NCBI GenBank assembly: GCA_947494335.1
Contig: CANLUT010000002.1
Span: 496,001-560,000 of the forward strand
Direction: 5' to 3'
Origin: Oligoflexales bacterium
GTDB taxonomy: Bacteria > Bdellovibrionota_B > Oligoflexia > Oligoflexales > RGVZ01
DNA: 64,000 nt
Positions 25,958-35,711 of the stretch are shown here, piece by piece. Position 1 is the first letter of the stretch; every line of letters begins with the position of its first letter. The notes under the pieces are model-generated. The model saw only the letters and a program-made list of their open reading frames with translations. It was not told where the DNA came from and ran no database searches. The translations under genes were made by a program, and so were the position numbers.

Positions 25958-26137
25958 AGTAACCAAATTCTGGGGGGAGTGGGGGGCTTCGACACAAGAA
26001 CCAACGAGAGAGGGGATAAAACAACCCGAAGTGAGTGATTATTTCCTGTTGGCACAGAAAGTCATCACCCCGGGGGGAGAGAAAAATTTTGATCTAGAAA
26101 CAATCGTCGTCATGGCGGCACGCTGCCAGATCGTCGA

Positions 26138-29100
26138 TTAACTGCAACCCGTTGTCGTTCCACAGGAGTTACACTTCAAACAGCTTCCGTTACGGACCAG
26201 CGTCAAAGCACCACACTCAGGACAAGGGTCACCCTCATATCCTTTTGCACGCGCCTCGGCACGAGCATTGTAACGCTCATAGATGGTGTCATCGAATACT
26301 GCAGACGTAGCCACGGTGGTCACGGTTTTGGTCGTTCCACCAGAAACATCAAAACCAATCGTGTTTTGCTGCATCATCATCGGAGCTGTTTCTTCGATGG
26401 TGGATGTCCCTACGGCCTTCGACTTTGTTCTGCGAGAGCCTTGGACATCTTCCGGGGTGACGTGAGCCAGATCGTTACGTCCGATGTAGGCAATTGCCAA
26501 GTCACGGAAGATAAAGTCGATGATCGACGTCGCACGCTTGATGTTGTCATGTCCTTGGACCATGCCGTTTGGCTCAAAGCGCGAGAACGTAAAGACGTCC
26601 ACGTACTCTTCAAGTGGCACTCCGTACTGAAGGCCAAGGCTGACTGCTACAGCAAAGCAGTTCATCATCGAGCGCAGCAAGGTTCCCTCTTTGTTGATAT
26701 CAAGGAAGATCTCGCCTAGTTGGCCATCTTCATACTCGCCCGTGCGCAGATAGATGCTGTGGCCGTCGATTTTAACCTTTTGCGTGTAGCCTGCGCGACG
26801 GCTTGGAAGCGATCTGCGAGTTCTCACGTATTCAGTAATGACCTTGGTTGTGATCTCACGAACCTTCTCAACTGGCGTGTCTACGGACTCTGAAGCTTCA
26901 ATCCACGCAGCCGCTGTGGCGTTGAGTGGCTGACTGAGTTTGCTGCCATCGCGGTAAAGCGCATTTGCCTTAAGCATGAGTTTCCAGCTCTTTGTGTAGG
27001 CTTCAGCAACGTCACCCATAGTGGCTTCATAGGGCAGGTTGATAGTCTTAGAGATCGCACCCGAAATGAATGGCTGAGCTGCAGCCATCATCACAATGTG
27101 ACCTTCTGCCGAGATGAAGCGTTGACCCTTGCGTCCACACTTGTTGGCACAGTCAAACACTGGAAGATGCTCTTCCTTCAAGTGCGGAGCGCCTTCAAGC
27201 ATCATCGATCCGGTCACATACTCGTTAGCTGCTTCAACTTGCTCGCGTGTAAAACCAATTGCCTTCAGCAGATTGAAATCAGCCTTATCGAGGTCGTCCT
27301 TGTTTAGACCTAGCGTATTGACGCAGAAGTCTTCACCGACGCTATATTTGTTGAATGCAAACGAAATATCAAAGGTCTGAGGAAGATCTTTTTCAATTGC
27401 CATCAAGATCTCGTCTGTAAACCCTTTGGCCTTCAGGCTTTCCATGTTTACATGCGGAGCACCCTTCAGAGTGCCATAACCAAGACAGTAGCCAATCATC
27501 TCGTCAATTTGCTTCTTGGTGTAACCAAGTTTTTCCAAAGCAAAAGGAATCGACTGATTGATAATCTTGAAGTAACCGCCACCGGCGAGCTTCTTGAACT
27601 TCACAAGACTAAAGTCTGGTTCAATGCCCGTGGTATCGCAGTCCATGAGAAGACCGATCGTTCCCGTTGGGGCAATGACGGAGACCTGTGCGTTACGGTA
27701 GCCATGCTTTAGTCCAAGCTCTAGAGCGTCATCCCAAGCTTTGTGAGCAGCTTTGAGAAGATCTTTTGGCGTGGTCTTTTGATTGATTGCCAGTGGCGTG
27801 ATCGTAAGACCTTCGTAACCTTTCTCACTGAATGCCGCCTTGCGGTGGTTACGAATCACGCGCAGCATGTGCTCCTTGTTGGCCTCATAACGTGGGAATG
27901 CTCCAAGTTCACCAGCCATTTCAGCAGACGTCTTATAAGATACGCCTGTCATGATGGCAGAGATCGCTCCGGTGATATCCACCGCTTGAGGAGATCCATA
28001 CGGAATACCCATGCGCATGAGCATCGCGCCGATGTTGGCGTAACCAATTCCGAGTGTTCGGAAATCCCAGCTACGCTGCGCGATTTCTTTGGATGGGAAC
28101 TGCGCCATCTGTACGGAGATATCAAGGATCATCGTCCAGATGCGGCAACCATGTTCAAAGGCTTCAATGTCAAAGCCATTCTTTGAGTCATAAAACTTAA
28201 GAAGGTTAAGACTTGCCAGGTTACATGCTGTGTCATCAAGGAACATGTACTCGGAGCATGGGTTGGATGCGTTGATGCGGCCGTCTTCTGGGCAGGTGTG
28301 CCACTCGTTGATGGTCGTATCAAACTGCACGCCAGGGTCCGCACACTGCCAAGCTGCGTGAACGATATCGTTCCAAAGCTTTTTAGCTTTGATGGTCTTG
28401 TGGGTTTTGCCATCGATGCGACGCTTAAGGTCCCAGTTCTGGTCTGTTTCCACAGCCTTCATGAAGTTGTTGGGGATGCGAACCGAGTTATTGGAGTTCT
28501 GACCAGCAACGGTCAGATAGGCCTTGCTCGTCCAATCAGTATTATAGGTTTCAAACTCGATATCATTAATACCTTGCTTTGAGAGCTCCACAATACGCTG
28601 AATATAGCTGACAGGAACCTGCTCGCGACGTGCCGCTTGCATAGCCTTTAGAAGGGCGTTGTTCTTACTTGGATCAAAGCGGTCTTCGGACTCGCCGTAG
28701 GCCTTAATCGTTGCAAGGATGGCTTTGAGATTTTTCTCAATCACAATTGAGCCACAAACAAGGCTTGCCACCTTCTGCTCTTCAACGACCTTCCAGTTAA
28801 CGAATTCTTCGATATCTGGGTGATCAAGATCAAGGCAGACCATTTTGGCAGCGCGGCGAGTAGTCCCACCAGATTTGATAGCGCCGGCAGCCCGGTCACC
28901 AATCTTAAGGAAGCTCATAAGGCCTGAGCTCTTACCGCCTCCCGACAGGGATTCGCCTTCGCCGCGGATGTGAGAGAAGTTTGTGCCTGTACCGGAGCCA
29001 TACTTAAAGAGACGGGCTTCGCGAGTCCAGAGATCCATTATACCGCCCTCATTGACGAGGTCGTCTTTTACTGCCTGGATGAAGCAAGCATGAGGCTGAG

Positions 29101-29584
29101 GACGCTCGTAGGCGTTCTTTGACTTCTGGAGTACGCCTGACTTTGGATCTACATAGTAGTGGCCCTGGCTTGAGCCTTTTAGGCCATAAGCATAGTAGAG
29201 GCCTGTGTTAAACCACTGAGGGCTATTGGGGGCACACATCTGGTGGGCCAACATATAGCAGGTCTCGTCGTAAAAGACGGCTGCGTCTTCTTCTGTGTTG
29301 AAATACCCAAAGCGACGGGCCCAGTCAGTCCAGCAGCCTGCTAGGCGGTGGAAGACTTCGCGGGAGTCTGTCTCGGCTCCGATTTTGGGGATCCCGGCCT
29401 TACGAAGATATTTCTGAGCCATGATGTCGGTGGCGACTTGGCTCCAGAAGTCCGGAACAGTGACTTTTAGTGAAGATGAAGCTTTGCTCCCGTCAGAGTT
29501 TTTCAGTTCAGACGTGCGATCCTCAAAGCGGATGCCTTCGTATGGTTGACCGGGAGTTTTAACAAAGCGTCGTTCGAATCTCAT
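26138..29584 (-). CDS. nrdJ: Vitamin B12-dependent (class II) ribonucleotide reductase
   Basis: This cytoplasmic enzyme reduces ribonucleotides to deoxyribonucleotides using adenosylcobalamin, so it works with or without oxygen. It has 1148 residues. The catalytic barrel contains [19 protein letters not shown], and the phosphate-binding [21 protein letters not shown] follows further on (shown as VIAPTGTIG and CDTTGIEP). A large insertion region and an N-terminal domain precede it. The C-terminus is a zinc ribbon with CPEC and CLKC pairs plus a terminal CGTTTGC, likely the cysteine pair that re-reduces the active site. No NrdA/NrdB-type genes are in the window. Two NrdR boxes about 195-240 bases upstream point to repression by NrdR. 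Confidence 0.95.
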   Translation of the reverse strand: MRFERRFVKTPGQPYEGIRFEDRTSELKNSDGSKASSSLKVTVPDFWSQVATDIMAQKYLRKAGIPKIGAETDSREVFHRLAGCWTDWARRFGYFNTEEDAAVFYDETCYMLAHQMCAPNSPQWFNTGLYYAYGLKGSSQGHYYVDPKSGVLQKSKNAYERPQPHACFIQAVKDDLVNEGGIMDLWTREARLFKYGSGTGTNFSHIRGEGESLSGGGKSSGLMSFLKIGDRAAGAIKSGGTTRRAAKMVCLDLDHPDIEEFVNWKVVEEQKVASLVCGSIVIEKNLKAILATIKAYGESEDRFDPSKNNALLKAMQAARREQVPVSYIQRIVELSKQGINDIEFETYNTDWTSKAYLTVAGQNSNNSVRIPNNFMKAVETDQNWDLKRRIDGKTHKTIKAKKLWNDIVHAAWQCADPGVQFDTTINEWHTCPEDGRINASNPCSEYMFLDDTACNLASLNLLKFYDSKNGFDIEAFEHGCRIWTMILDISVQMAQFPSKEIAQRSWDFRTLGIGYANIGAMLMRMGIPYGSPQAVDITGAISAIMTGVSYKTSAEMAGELGAFPRYEANKEHMLRVIRNHRKAAFSEKGYEGLTITPLAINQKTTPKDLLKAAHKAWDDALELGLKHGYRNAQVSVIAPTGTIGLLMDCDTTGIEPDFSLVKFKKLAGGGYFKIINQSIPFALEKLGYTKKQIDEMIGYCLGYGTLKGAPHVNMESLKAKGFTDEILMAIEKDLPQTFDISFAFNKYSVGEDFCVNTLGLNKDDLDKADFNLLKAIGFTREQVEAANEYVTGSMMLEGAPHLKEEHLPVFDCANKCGRKGQRFISAEGHIVMMAAAQPFISGAISKTINLPYEATMGDVAEAYTKSWKLMLKANALYRDGSKLSQPLNATAAAWIEASESVDTPVEKVREITTKVITEYVRTRRSLPSRRAGYTQKVKIDGHSIYLRTGEYEDGQLGEIFLDINKEGTLLRSMMNCFAVAVSLGLQYGVPLEEYVDVFTFSRFEPNGMVQGHDNIKRATSIIDFIFRDLAIAYIGRNDLAHVTPEDVQGSRRTKSKAVGTSTIEETAPMMMQQNTIGFDVSGGTTKTVTTVATSAVFDDTIYERYNARAEARAKGYEGDPCPECGALTLVRNGSCLKCNSCGTTTGCS

Positions 29585-29777
29585 GACCTATCCCTTCCTT
29601 GGTTGTCCCCACCAATGCTCGCATTCCAGGTGAACTTCAAGTCTTTTTAAATTTGGCAAAAAAAGACCTGTAGTCACGTAGTTAGCGTCACTTAGAGTGG
29701 TTCGTAATTCATGTTTTTTAACGTTGCTCTCTACAAAAAAGAATACGAATCCTGTGAAACGGTGTCAAGAGGCGGAC

Positions 29778-29793
29778 ACACAATATATTGTGT
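29778..29793 (-). promoter_or_regulatory. NrdR box 1 upstream of nrdJ
   Basis: ACACAATATATTGTGT is a perfect 16-bp palindrome and matches the published NrdR consensus (acaCwAtATaTwGtgt). Its centre lies 32 bp from that of box 2, three helical turns, which is the usual arrangement for NrdR pairs controlling ribonucleotide reductase genes. Confidence 0.85.
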
Positions 29794-29809
29794 CAACACG
29801 ATACCCACA

Positions 29810-29825
29810 GCACTACATATTGTGT
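29810..29825 (-). promoter_or_regulatory. NrdR box 2 upstream of nrdJ
   Basis: GCACTACATATTGTGT keeps the right half-site exactly and differs from the consensus in the left half at two positions. A 16-bp gap separates it from box 1. One strong and one weaker site is common for NrdR operators. Confidence 0.75.
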
Positions 29826-29916
29826 TGGCATGTGATTGAGAAATTTCCCTAAACCCTCATCTCAACAAGAAAAATGATTCTTTTTTTTCACCTTTACCTA
29901 ATATTTTGAAAACGAG

Positions 29917-29961
29917 TTATCCACAGGGTCAAAAAACACCCCTGTGGAATGATGTGGATAG
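29917..29961. promoter_or_regulatory. DnaA-box pair with an internal inverted repeat
   Basis: TTATCCACA at 29917-29925 is a perfect DnaA box. TGTGGATAG at 29953-29961 is an inverted box with one mismatch. Between them CCACAGGG (29921-29928) and CCCTGTGG (29940-29947) form an 8-bp inverted repeat. DnaA regulates nrd genes in E. coli, so control of nrdJ is one reading. Two boxes alone do not define an origin. Confidence 0.55.
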
Positions 29962-30431
29962 AAAATTGACGCACCAAAAGGCTTGTACACGTTGTGGCAC
30001 AAGGTTTTTGCATAAAAAATAATCTTAATTTTGCTCGTTTCGCGCTGACCTGGGCGCAGAGATACAAAATTCAGATCAATTTTCGAAAAATTTCAAAACG
30101 CAAATCGTTTTTTGACTTTGTATCATCGCAAGATGCACGTCAGATTTTTGCAAACATTCATACATTTACCGACGCAAAAGTTTTCAAGCTGCAACGCGTC
30201 CAAAAAAATTTCAATTATTATCAACCCAAAAAAAATAGGTTTTTTCTCGAGAAAAATAGACTTTTTGATGATGTAAAAGATTTCTGAATTTCCGCAGTGC
30301 TGTTTTTATTTGCGTATGACTGAGACTTCGTCAAGAAGTGGCATTAGCAAATTGGTCAAAGAAATTTTTTGCTCATGCTGGTGGTTTGTGTGTATAAGCA
30401 AGGTCTCTCTTTTTGATGTTGAGGTGAAGAC

Positions 30432-31094
30432 ATGAAGCGTTTGAGCAGAGCCATTGTGCTGGGACTATTGGGACTAAGTTTTTTCTCTGGATGCGCCACT
30501 TTATTTTCTAAGAAAAGTGACTCTATCAAAATTGAGACAGATCCGGCCGGCGCTGAGGTTTCGATTGAAGGACGAAAGTTAGGAGTCACCCCGCTAACAA
30601 TTGACGTTGAGCGCGATACCTTTCGTCAGAAGTATCTGACCATCAAAAAGAAGGGTTATGAGACGAAAAGAATATTTTTGGAGAAAACGATCGATCGGAC
30701 CGCATTTTTTAATCTCGGATTTATCACGACTGCCCTTGGCGTAACATCTTGGGGCATTGATGTGCTCTCGGGAGCCATGTTTGAGTATAGCCCTGGCTAT
30801 TACTCTATTGACCTTGAATCGTCAGAAGAGACAACCCGCATAAAGCGCTCTCCCGAGGAGACTGGTCGCTGGATCGAGCGTCAGCGTTTAGTCGTTGCCA
30901 GCTTTGAAAATCTTAAAAATGACATCGTATCCGGCGGCGGTGAATGGCTGTCGGCCTATGTTGCCCTTCGCGTCGAAGGCGTTAAGACATCCTCACAGTC
31001 TCTCATGAATAGCATTCAAAAGCACAGTGCTCGCCTCATCGAGGCTAAAACTCCTGCACAGCTTTTTAGGCGTCTTGAGAACCTGTCAGTCTAA
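30432..31094 (+). CDS. PEGA-domain lipoprotein
   Basis: This 220-residue protein has a lipobox FSGC (Cys21), so it is anchored in the envelope. Right after the anchor comes a PEGA domain (about residues 33-75): IETDPAGAEVSIEG, KLGVTPLTIDV and the closing LTIKKKGYE. PEGA domains are found in surface and cell-wall-associated proteins. A hydrophobic stretch follows at about 95-115 (FFNLGFITTALGVTSWGIDVL), which could lie in a membrane. The C-terminal 90 residues are helical and not recognised. GAGGTGAAGAC precedes the ATG. Function is unknown. Confidence 0.85.
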   Translation: MKRLSRAIVLGLLGLSFFSGCATLFSKKSDSIKIETDPAGAEVSIEGRKLGVTPLTIDVERDTFRQKYLTIKKKGYETKRIFLEKTIDRTAFFNLGFITTALGVTSWGIDVLSGAMFEYSPGYYSIDLESSEETTRIKRSPEETGRWIERQRLVVASFENLKNDIVSGGGEWLSAYVALRVEGVKTSSQSLMNSIQKHSARLIEAKTPAQLFRRLENLSV

Positions 31095-31129
31095 AGCTGT
31101 CTAGAGGTCCTGAGTGCTCATCGATCAAA

Positions 31130-32140
31130 TCATGGTCTAAATATCACGAAAGCCGTAGGTTGGTCGGCCCCAGAGCGACAGCTAATGCCGACGACCGTGT
31201 CTCCTAGGCGTCTGCGCATGTCTTGAAACAATACTTCGCGAGCTGCCCTGCAAGCCTCCATGGTGTCGAAGGTTATGCCTGTTGTGTCATAGGACAGCTG
31301 ACTTCTAGTTTCTGTGATTAAAAAGGTTTTGTGATAGTCGCTTTGTCTAAACTGGCAGCCATGTCCCACTACTGGCATGCCGGCTCGAAGGGCTGCCGCC
31401 TTCAGCTCATCGGCTTCAAATCCGCAGTCACGCTCACTGCGCGTGGTTAGGAACTCATATTTGTTTATACTAACGCGTTTTTTTGCCAACAAGGCAATAC
31501 CAACGCGCGCAAAGCTTATATTGTCTATACGGTAAACGGCATCAACAACCATCGTGTCTGGTCGGCTGGAAAAATACTGCTTGATTTCTGTCGTCAGCGC
31601 TTCAGGGTTAGTTGACATCCCGTCTGATAGCATGCGGTCAATATACTGGTAGGTCATGTTTCCAATGCCAACAGCCTCAATGGCTACGTGCCACGGATGT
31701 GTACTGGAATTTGCAGCTTCATCTTCCGTGCAGTAAACAAGAAACGGATTAAGCCCAGTTGCCGCTTTGAATACTTGGACAACACCCGGCTTGCGAGTTT
31801 CACACTCAGTCTCAGTTTTTATATAGCCACGTCCTGCAATGTCGTCGTTCACTGAGCGGCCACGCGTCGTGTTGAACTCAACGGGTCGACTTGTTTCCAC
31901 ATAGTTAAGTGTCAGGACTGATCCACTCGATCTGCTACTGCATTCGGTTGATAACAGTTCAACATTCGCAGCCTCCATAAATGCTCGACTTATTTCTGGC
32001 TTCAAGCTCTCACAATGACCGTAAGATTTGGGTATCAGACCGGTAGTATAATGACCGATAGAGTCAGTCTGCATTGAATGGGCGTGGGATGCCGCTAAAA
32101 GAGTAAAAGCACATGACAAGACTGGTGCGGTGATTTTCAT
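31130..32140 (-). CDS. Secreted protein with four cysteine-pair repeats
   Basis: This 336-residue protein has a cleavable-type signal peptide (first 20-22 residues, ending ASHAHS). I do not recognise a family. The mature chain contains four similar units in which a helix is bracketed by two cysteines 23-24 residues apart: Cys43/67, Cys113/137, Cys239/262 and Cys297/321. Each unit is preceded by a short T-rich strand (TETEC, TTRSERDC, FDTMEAC). The spacing suggests four disulfide-stapled helix units in the periplasm or outside the cell. It is convergent with the PEGA lipoprotein gene. GAGGAG lies upstream of the start. Confidence 0.78.
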   Translation of the reverse strand: MKITAPVLSCAFTLLAASHAHSMQTDSIGHYTTGLIPKSYGHCESLKPEISRAFMEAANVELLSTECSSRSSGSVLTLNYVETSRPVEFNTTRGRSVNDDIAGRGYIKTETECETRKPGVVQVFKAATGLNPFLVYCTEDEAANSSTHPWHVAIEAVGIGNMTYQYIDRMLSDGMSTNPEALTTEIKQYFSSRPDTMVVDAVYRIDNISFARVGIALLAKKRVSINKYEFLTTRSERDCGFEADELKAAALRAGMPVVGHGCQFRQSDYHKTFLITETRSQLSYDTTGITFDTMEACRAAREVLFQDMRRRLGDTVVGISCRSGADQPTAFVIFRP

Positions 32141-32311
32141 AGATGATAGAACTCCTCGAAAAAAATTCGTGTGTAAAGAAATGCCAAGAGAAATTAAATC
32201 ACAGTAAATTTTTTTTGCTATCTATTGTTTTTTTAGTGAATAGGTTTTAAAAGTTTTCGATCCGCTAGTCGTCTTGGTGGATATGTTGCTAACAAGCCGG
32301 GAGATTAAAGA

Positions 32312-33223
32312 TTGTCAGTTTTCAAAAGACTCCATCGGATCCTCAAGCTTGTTGTCACTCTAAGTGTAGGCCTGTGTTTTTCCTTGCAGGTCCTCGCAGA
32401 TCAGCTTGTGCTGTACACAACTCCATCTCCTTACGGCATCAACTGGCACACTCCGCACACGCTGATTCGAAGTGTTCTGCGCAATCATTCCTCAGGTCAG
32501 CCACACGAAATAGGACACGTGGCAGTTGGGCTTTATTGCTCTGATCGTGGCCTTTCAGGCAATCCCGATTTGCTAACTGGCATGACGAGCGCCGTTGACA
32601 ACTCTCAGGAGCTTCTTCTTCGCCAAGGATATGGTTTGGGTATTCTCTTTCACAACTTTGCAGGTCGAGTAAACACCTGGGATGAGGTGATAACCGATAT
32701 CAACCGTGGTGTTCAAAGTGGCCGCATGTCATTTATGGCTTTTGATATTTCAAGGGCAACTTGCCAACGGCTAATGAACTATGAGACGGAGTTTCGTGAA
32801 CGGGGATACGAGCAAAGCTACGGTCTTGCTAATCGCCCCCTCTACGGTGAAGGGGCTGGCTGTAGTGCCTTTGGTGTTAGTTTCCTTGAAGTCGCTGGAG
32901 TCGATACGAATTTGTTCTTTGCTGACTGGGGGCGAAGTCTAAGAGTTCCGACAAGACTTGTGGGTGGACCGCTGACTGGTTACTTTGTTCCCCTTGCTCG
33001 ACTTATCTTAAATCCATTATCAATGTGGGCGTTTAATCGGGAGTCGTGGTTCCCGTTAAGCTTCTGGGACCCTGATAGGATGCACACGTATGTTCACCAA
33101 GTTAATGCGGGTTCAAGGGCGATGCCGTTTACCGGTGAAATACTCAGTTGGGGCAACGCCAGAGGTCTACGCATGAATCTTCTTGGCGTTCCGACACCGG
33201 CTGGTCCAATTTTTAGACAGTAA
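32312..33223 (+). CDS. Secreted protein, possibly NlpC/P60-like (permuted)
   Basis: This is a 303-residue exported protein with a signal peptide ending in VLA near residue 29. It starts at a TTG with GGGAG 7 bases upstream, since no ATG gives the signal peptide. GHVAVGLY (His69) and, later, GAGCSAFGVSFLEVAG (Cys184) resemble the His-before-Cys order of circularly permuted papain-like NlpC/P60 enzymes, which act on peptidoglycan or lipids. The match is only to short motifs, so the enzyme class is a weak inference. It is convergent with the lipoprotein gene that ends 6 bases away. Confidence 0.75.
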   Translation: MSVFKRLHRILKLVVTLSVGLCFSLQVLADQLVLYTTPSPYGINWHTPHTLIRSVLRNHSSGQPHEIGHVAVGLYCSDRGLSGNPDLLTGMTSAVDNSQELLLRQGYGLGILFHNFAGRVNTWDEVITDINRGVQSGRMSFMAFDISRATCQRLMNYETEFRERGYEQSYGLANRPLYGEGAGCSAFGVSFLEVAGVDTNLFFADWGRSLRVPTRLVGGPLTGYFVPLARLILNPLSMWAFNRESWFPLSFWDPDRMHTYVHQVNAGSRAMPFTGEILSWGNARGLRMNLLGVPTPAGPIFRQ

Positions 33224-33229
33224 TTTAAC

Positions 33230-34708
33230 TTATTGTTTTGAGGAATCTTCGTGGGCGCCTGAGAAGATCGCCATCTTTTTTTCAGTCAGATAGGTTTGTA
33301 CCTCAAGCTTAGTTCTCTGACCGTGAGTAATGTAGACACCGTGGGTATTTTTCCTACGTCCACCATCTGATGTAGTAAACGTATACTGAGCCAAGCGATA
33401 GTAACCGGCGACAAGGGGCATCGTTGTTGGCTTATCAAGCACCATGTCAAGACTGGCTCCCGCTAACCCTCCGCCGTTTGGCTCAACGCGCATTAAGTCA
33501 GTGAGGACCCCTGGTTTAAATGAAGGCGTAGGAATCACCTCAAGAAATCCAACTTTCACTTTTAGGTCGTCCCCAGCACTAAGTTTTAACTTGATGTTGC
33601 GTGATCCTTCGATTCCCAGATCAACGTCTTTTTCCAGAAATAATATCGGACTATCACTTTGTGATTCTGCGAAGTGATAGTTCTTGTCTTTGGCGAACAG
33701 ACGAACTTTTCGTGATCCGAGGCAGGCCCAGTCGTTATCATCACAGCCGAGATCCACGGTCACGTTTCGAGCGTGAATCTTCAAGGTCTCTCCCTCTTCA
33801 ATGTCATAATTTGTCGCACGAAGAGAGGATGCGAGTCTCACGTCAATACTGCCTGGAAGCACTGGATAGGGGGTGTTAAGATCCATAAAATGTTCGCCGT
33901 TAATCTCAGCAAACAGTGGTGCTCCACTGACTTTTTCTGCACGCTCAAGATCAGCATGTTTACTTGTTTCAATGACCAGTGTTCCCGGCTCAACCACACG
34001 GGCTTCACCTTCTCTTAAGTCTACAGTCATTTCGGTTCCGTTAAGTTGCAAATCGTAAGAACCAGAAAGAACATAAAGACGTGACCCTGGGTTTTGGCTT
34101 TCAGTGTACGGATTGATATCGCCAACGGGGGAGACGAAAAACACGTCTGCTGCATCAGGGGTAGCTTTAGCCACAGAGATTGATGAAAGCACGTGACTGA
34201 CCACGCGACTTTCCTTGGTTTCAGCTGGTGAAAGCTCAAGACGAAGTGGAATCATTCCAACTAAGAGATCTCGTGTTCCCGCAAGCACAGCGAGGGAAAA
34301 GTGATTTTGAAGATTTTGACGAGTATGAGTGCGCTCTGATCGCGTGCACTGCACCGAAAACTTGTCTTGGTCGGTTGGTGGCTGCAGCGGGACAAAGTTA
34401 ACGGCGTGAGCTGTCAGCGTAACCTCTGAACTTGGATAGATGTTAACGACCTCGCTGCTACAATCAGCAAGGACCATGTAACTTCCAGGAGGAAGTAGAA
34501 CCTTTTCGTTAAATTTAGCGGTGGTCTCAGAGACAAATTGCAGTGGTTGCTCGCCGGCAATTTTATAAATCTCGTAGCTACCTTGACCAACAAAGTTGAC
34601 CTGGAGTCCGCCTCTTGACGACGAACCTCGCTGGCATGACATTAAAGCTGCCGACAAAACTGTCGGCACGAGTAATTTAAATACCAGCGATTTTGAGACA
34701 TGTGTCAT
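33230..34708 (-). CDS. Predicted lipoprotein of unknown function
   Basis: This 492-residue protein has a signal peptide with lipobox LMSC (Cys25) and a short Ser/Arg/Gly linker. The rest is strand-rich with alternating hydrophobic and charged residues (SYMVLADCSSEVVNIYPSSEV region, cysteine pair CDDNDWAC), consistent with several beta-sandwich domains. Repeated LPPGSYMVLAD, LSGSYDLQLNG and VAGYYRLAQYTF segments hint at related PEGA-like or Ig-like units. No catalytic motif was found. AGGCGG lies about 9 bases before the ATG. Confidence 0.75.
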   Translation of the reverse strand: MTHVSKSLVFKLLVPTVLSAALMSCQRGSSSRGGLQVNFVGQGSYEIYKIAGEQPLQFVSETTAKFNEKVLLPPGSYMVLADCSSEVVNIYPSSEVTLTAHAVNFVPLQPPTDQDKFSVQCTRSERTHTRQNLQNHFSLAVLAGTRDLLVGMIPLRLELSPAETKESRVVSHVLSSISVAKATPDAADVFFVSPVGDINPYTESQNPGSRLYVLSGSYDLQLNGTEMTVDLREGEARVVEPGTLVIETSKHADLERAEKVSGAPLFAEINGEHFMDLNTPYPVLPGSIDVRLASSLRATNYDIEEGETLKIHARNVTVDLGCDDNDWACLGSRKVRLFAKDKNYHFAESQSDSPILFLEKDVDLGIEGSRNIKLKLSAGDDLKVKVGFLEVIPTPSFKPGVLTDLMRVEPNGGGLAGASLDMVLDKPTTMPLVAGYYRLAQYTFTTSDGGRRKNTHGVYITHGQRTKLEVQTYLTEKKMAIFSGAHEDSSKQ

Positions 34709-34879
34709 CGGATGTCCGCCTTGTTTTGCTCATCGTACTCAAGAGGTCAGCCATCAGCTAGCTCGATTTTGCGTCAATATAAGGATGGTTAAAAGACTGG
34801 GTCGTCCAACCGCCATTTTTGAAATTAGATTAGTAATTACAGATATTTAAACACTAAGGATGGCTTGCTAAATAGGACT

Positions 34880-35680
34880 TTAGAACACAAATTGAGCAGC
34901 GCCGCCGAGGTTGATCACCGTAAAACCAATGGCCTGCAGTCGAATAAATGGTCCAACTTTTAGTTTATTGGTCATGAGGCTCCAGTCGGCCCCGCTACTG
35001 ACGGCTAAGCTCAAGGAGCCTTTTTTGACGTCACTTGATTCGGGAGCGCCATCTTGGGCTTTGGCGTAAGGGAGGAGATAACCGAGTTCCGCGCCCGCTT
35101 TGACACTCAGATTGGCACCAGCGCGCAAAGGAAGCAAATAGTCAGCTCCCGCGAAGATGCCGTGAAGGGTTACATCATAGTCACGATTTCCTGTGTTCCA
35201 AACACCCGTTAATGGCGCGTAGCGAAGCGTTGCGGCCAGCGGATGATCGTCAGTATTTGCGGTTTTCCAGCGAAAAAACATATCCGTTGCACCAATGCCA
35301 ATCCATGTTCCTTTTGATGGCTTTACTACAGACCAGCCTAAGGCTGTGCCTACGGATAGCCTGTTTTCAACTGTCTTGCTCGCACCACTTCTAGCCTTTG
35401 GTTTTGCTGCAACTTTCTCCGTTGGCGGTGCTTCTTGAGCTTGTTCCGACTCTTCCTGGTCGTCTGCCGTTTGCTTTGCTGGTTTTGATGCTCCTGCAGG
35501 CTTAGCGGTTGCGGGTGCGACCTGCTTTGGAGTCTCAGCTTTTGGTGTCGAAGGGGTTGTTACCTTGTTGGTGGCTGGAGCGGGCTCTGGTTTTTTTGAA
35601 AGCTCATCCAAGCCGGCGGCAAACAGCTGTCCCGACGCTAGCAGGCTGATGAAAAAAGTTGCAATCACTGATGTTTGCAT
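34880..35680 (-). CDS. Predicted outer-membrane beta-barrel protein with Pro/Ala/Lys linker
   Basis: About 266 residues from the ATG at 35680, which has AAGGA 9 bases upstream (a GTG sits two codons earlier). The signal peptide ends in LFAAG. Residues about 30-105 are a low-complexity Pro/Ala/Lys/Thr/Glu linker, likely disordered in the periplasm and perhaps interacting with peptidoglycan. The last 160 residues alternate hydrophobic and polar as in a transmembrane barrel and end in AAQFVF, with the terminal Phe typical of BAM-assembled proteins. It is probably co-transcribed with the upstream barrel gene, 31 bases away. Confidence 0.75.
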   Translation of the reverse strand: MQTSVIATFFISLLASGQLFAAGLDELSKKPEPAPATNKVTTPSTPKAETPKQVAPATAKPAGASKPAKQTADDQEESEQAQEAPPTEKVAAKPKARSGASKTVENRLSVGTALGWSVVKPSKGTWIGIGATDMFFRWKTANTDDHPLAATLRYAPLTGVWNTGNRDYDVTLHGIFAGADYLLPLRAGANLSVKAGAELGYLLPYAKAQDGAPESSDVKKGSLSLAVSSGADWSLMTNKLKVGPFIRLQAIGFTVINLGGAAQFVF

Positions 35681-35711
35681 AGTCACACGTCCTTGTGATT
35701 GTTCAAGACAA

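Larger units (their letters stand above)
29585..30431. other. 847-bp AT-rich intergenic region
   Basis: This gap lies between the divergent nrdJ and PEGA-lipoprotein genes. It holds two NrdR boxes, a DnaA-box/hairpin cluster (29917-29961) and a very AT-rich part at about 29990-30300 with runs of A and T. An open frame at 29994-30287 encodes a Lys/Phe/Asn-rich peptide that looks like translated AT-rich DNA rather than a protein. No RNA gene was recognised. Confidence 0.55.

Noticed and set aside
25920-26141. 73-residue open frame overlapping the nrdJ end
   Set aside because: Its first part runs through a perfect hairpin and it lacks a good start and ribosome binding site. The last 37 residues look somewhat protein-like, but evidence is too thin to call a gene.
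29994-30287. 97-residue open frame in the AT-rich gap after nrdJ
   Set aside because: Composition is Lys/Phe/Asn-rich as expected from translated AT-rich DNA, with no ribosome binding site and no recognisable motif.
29917-30300. Chromosomal replication origin
   Set aside because: Only two DnaA boxes were found and none of the usual origin-linked genes are near. Kept as a finding with lower certainty, not called as oriC.
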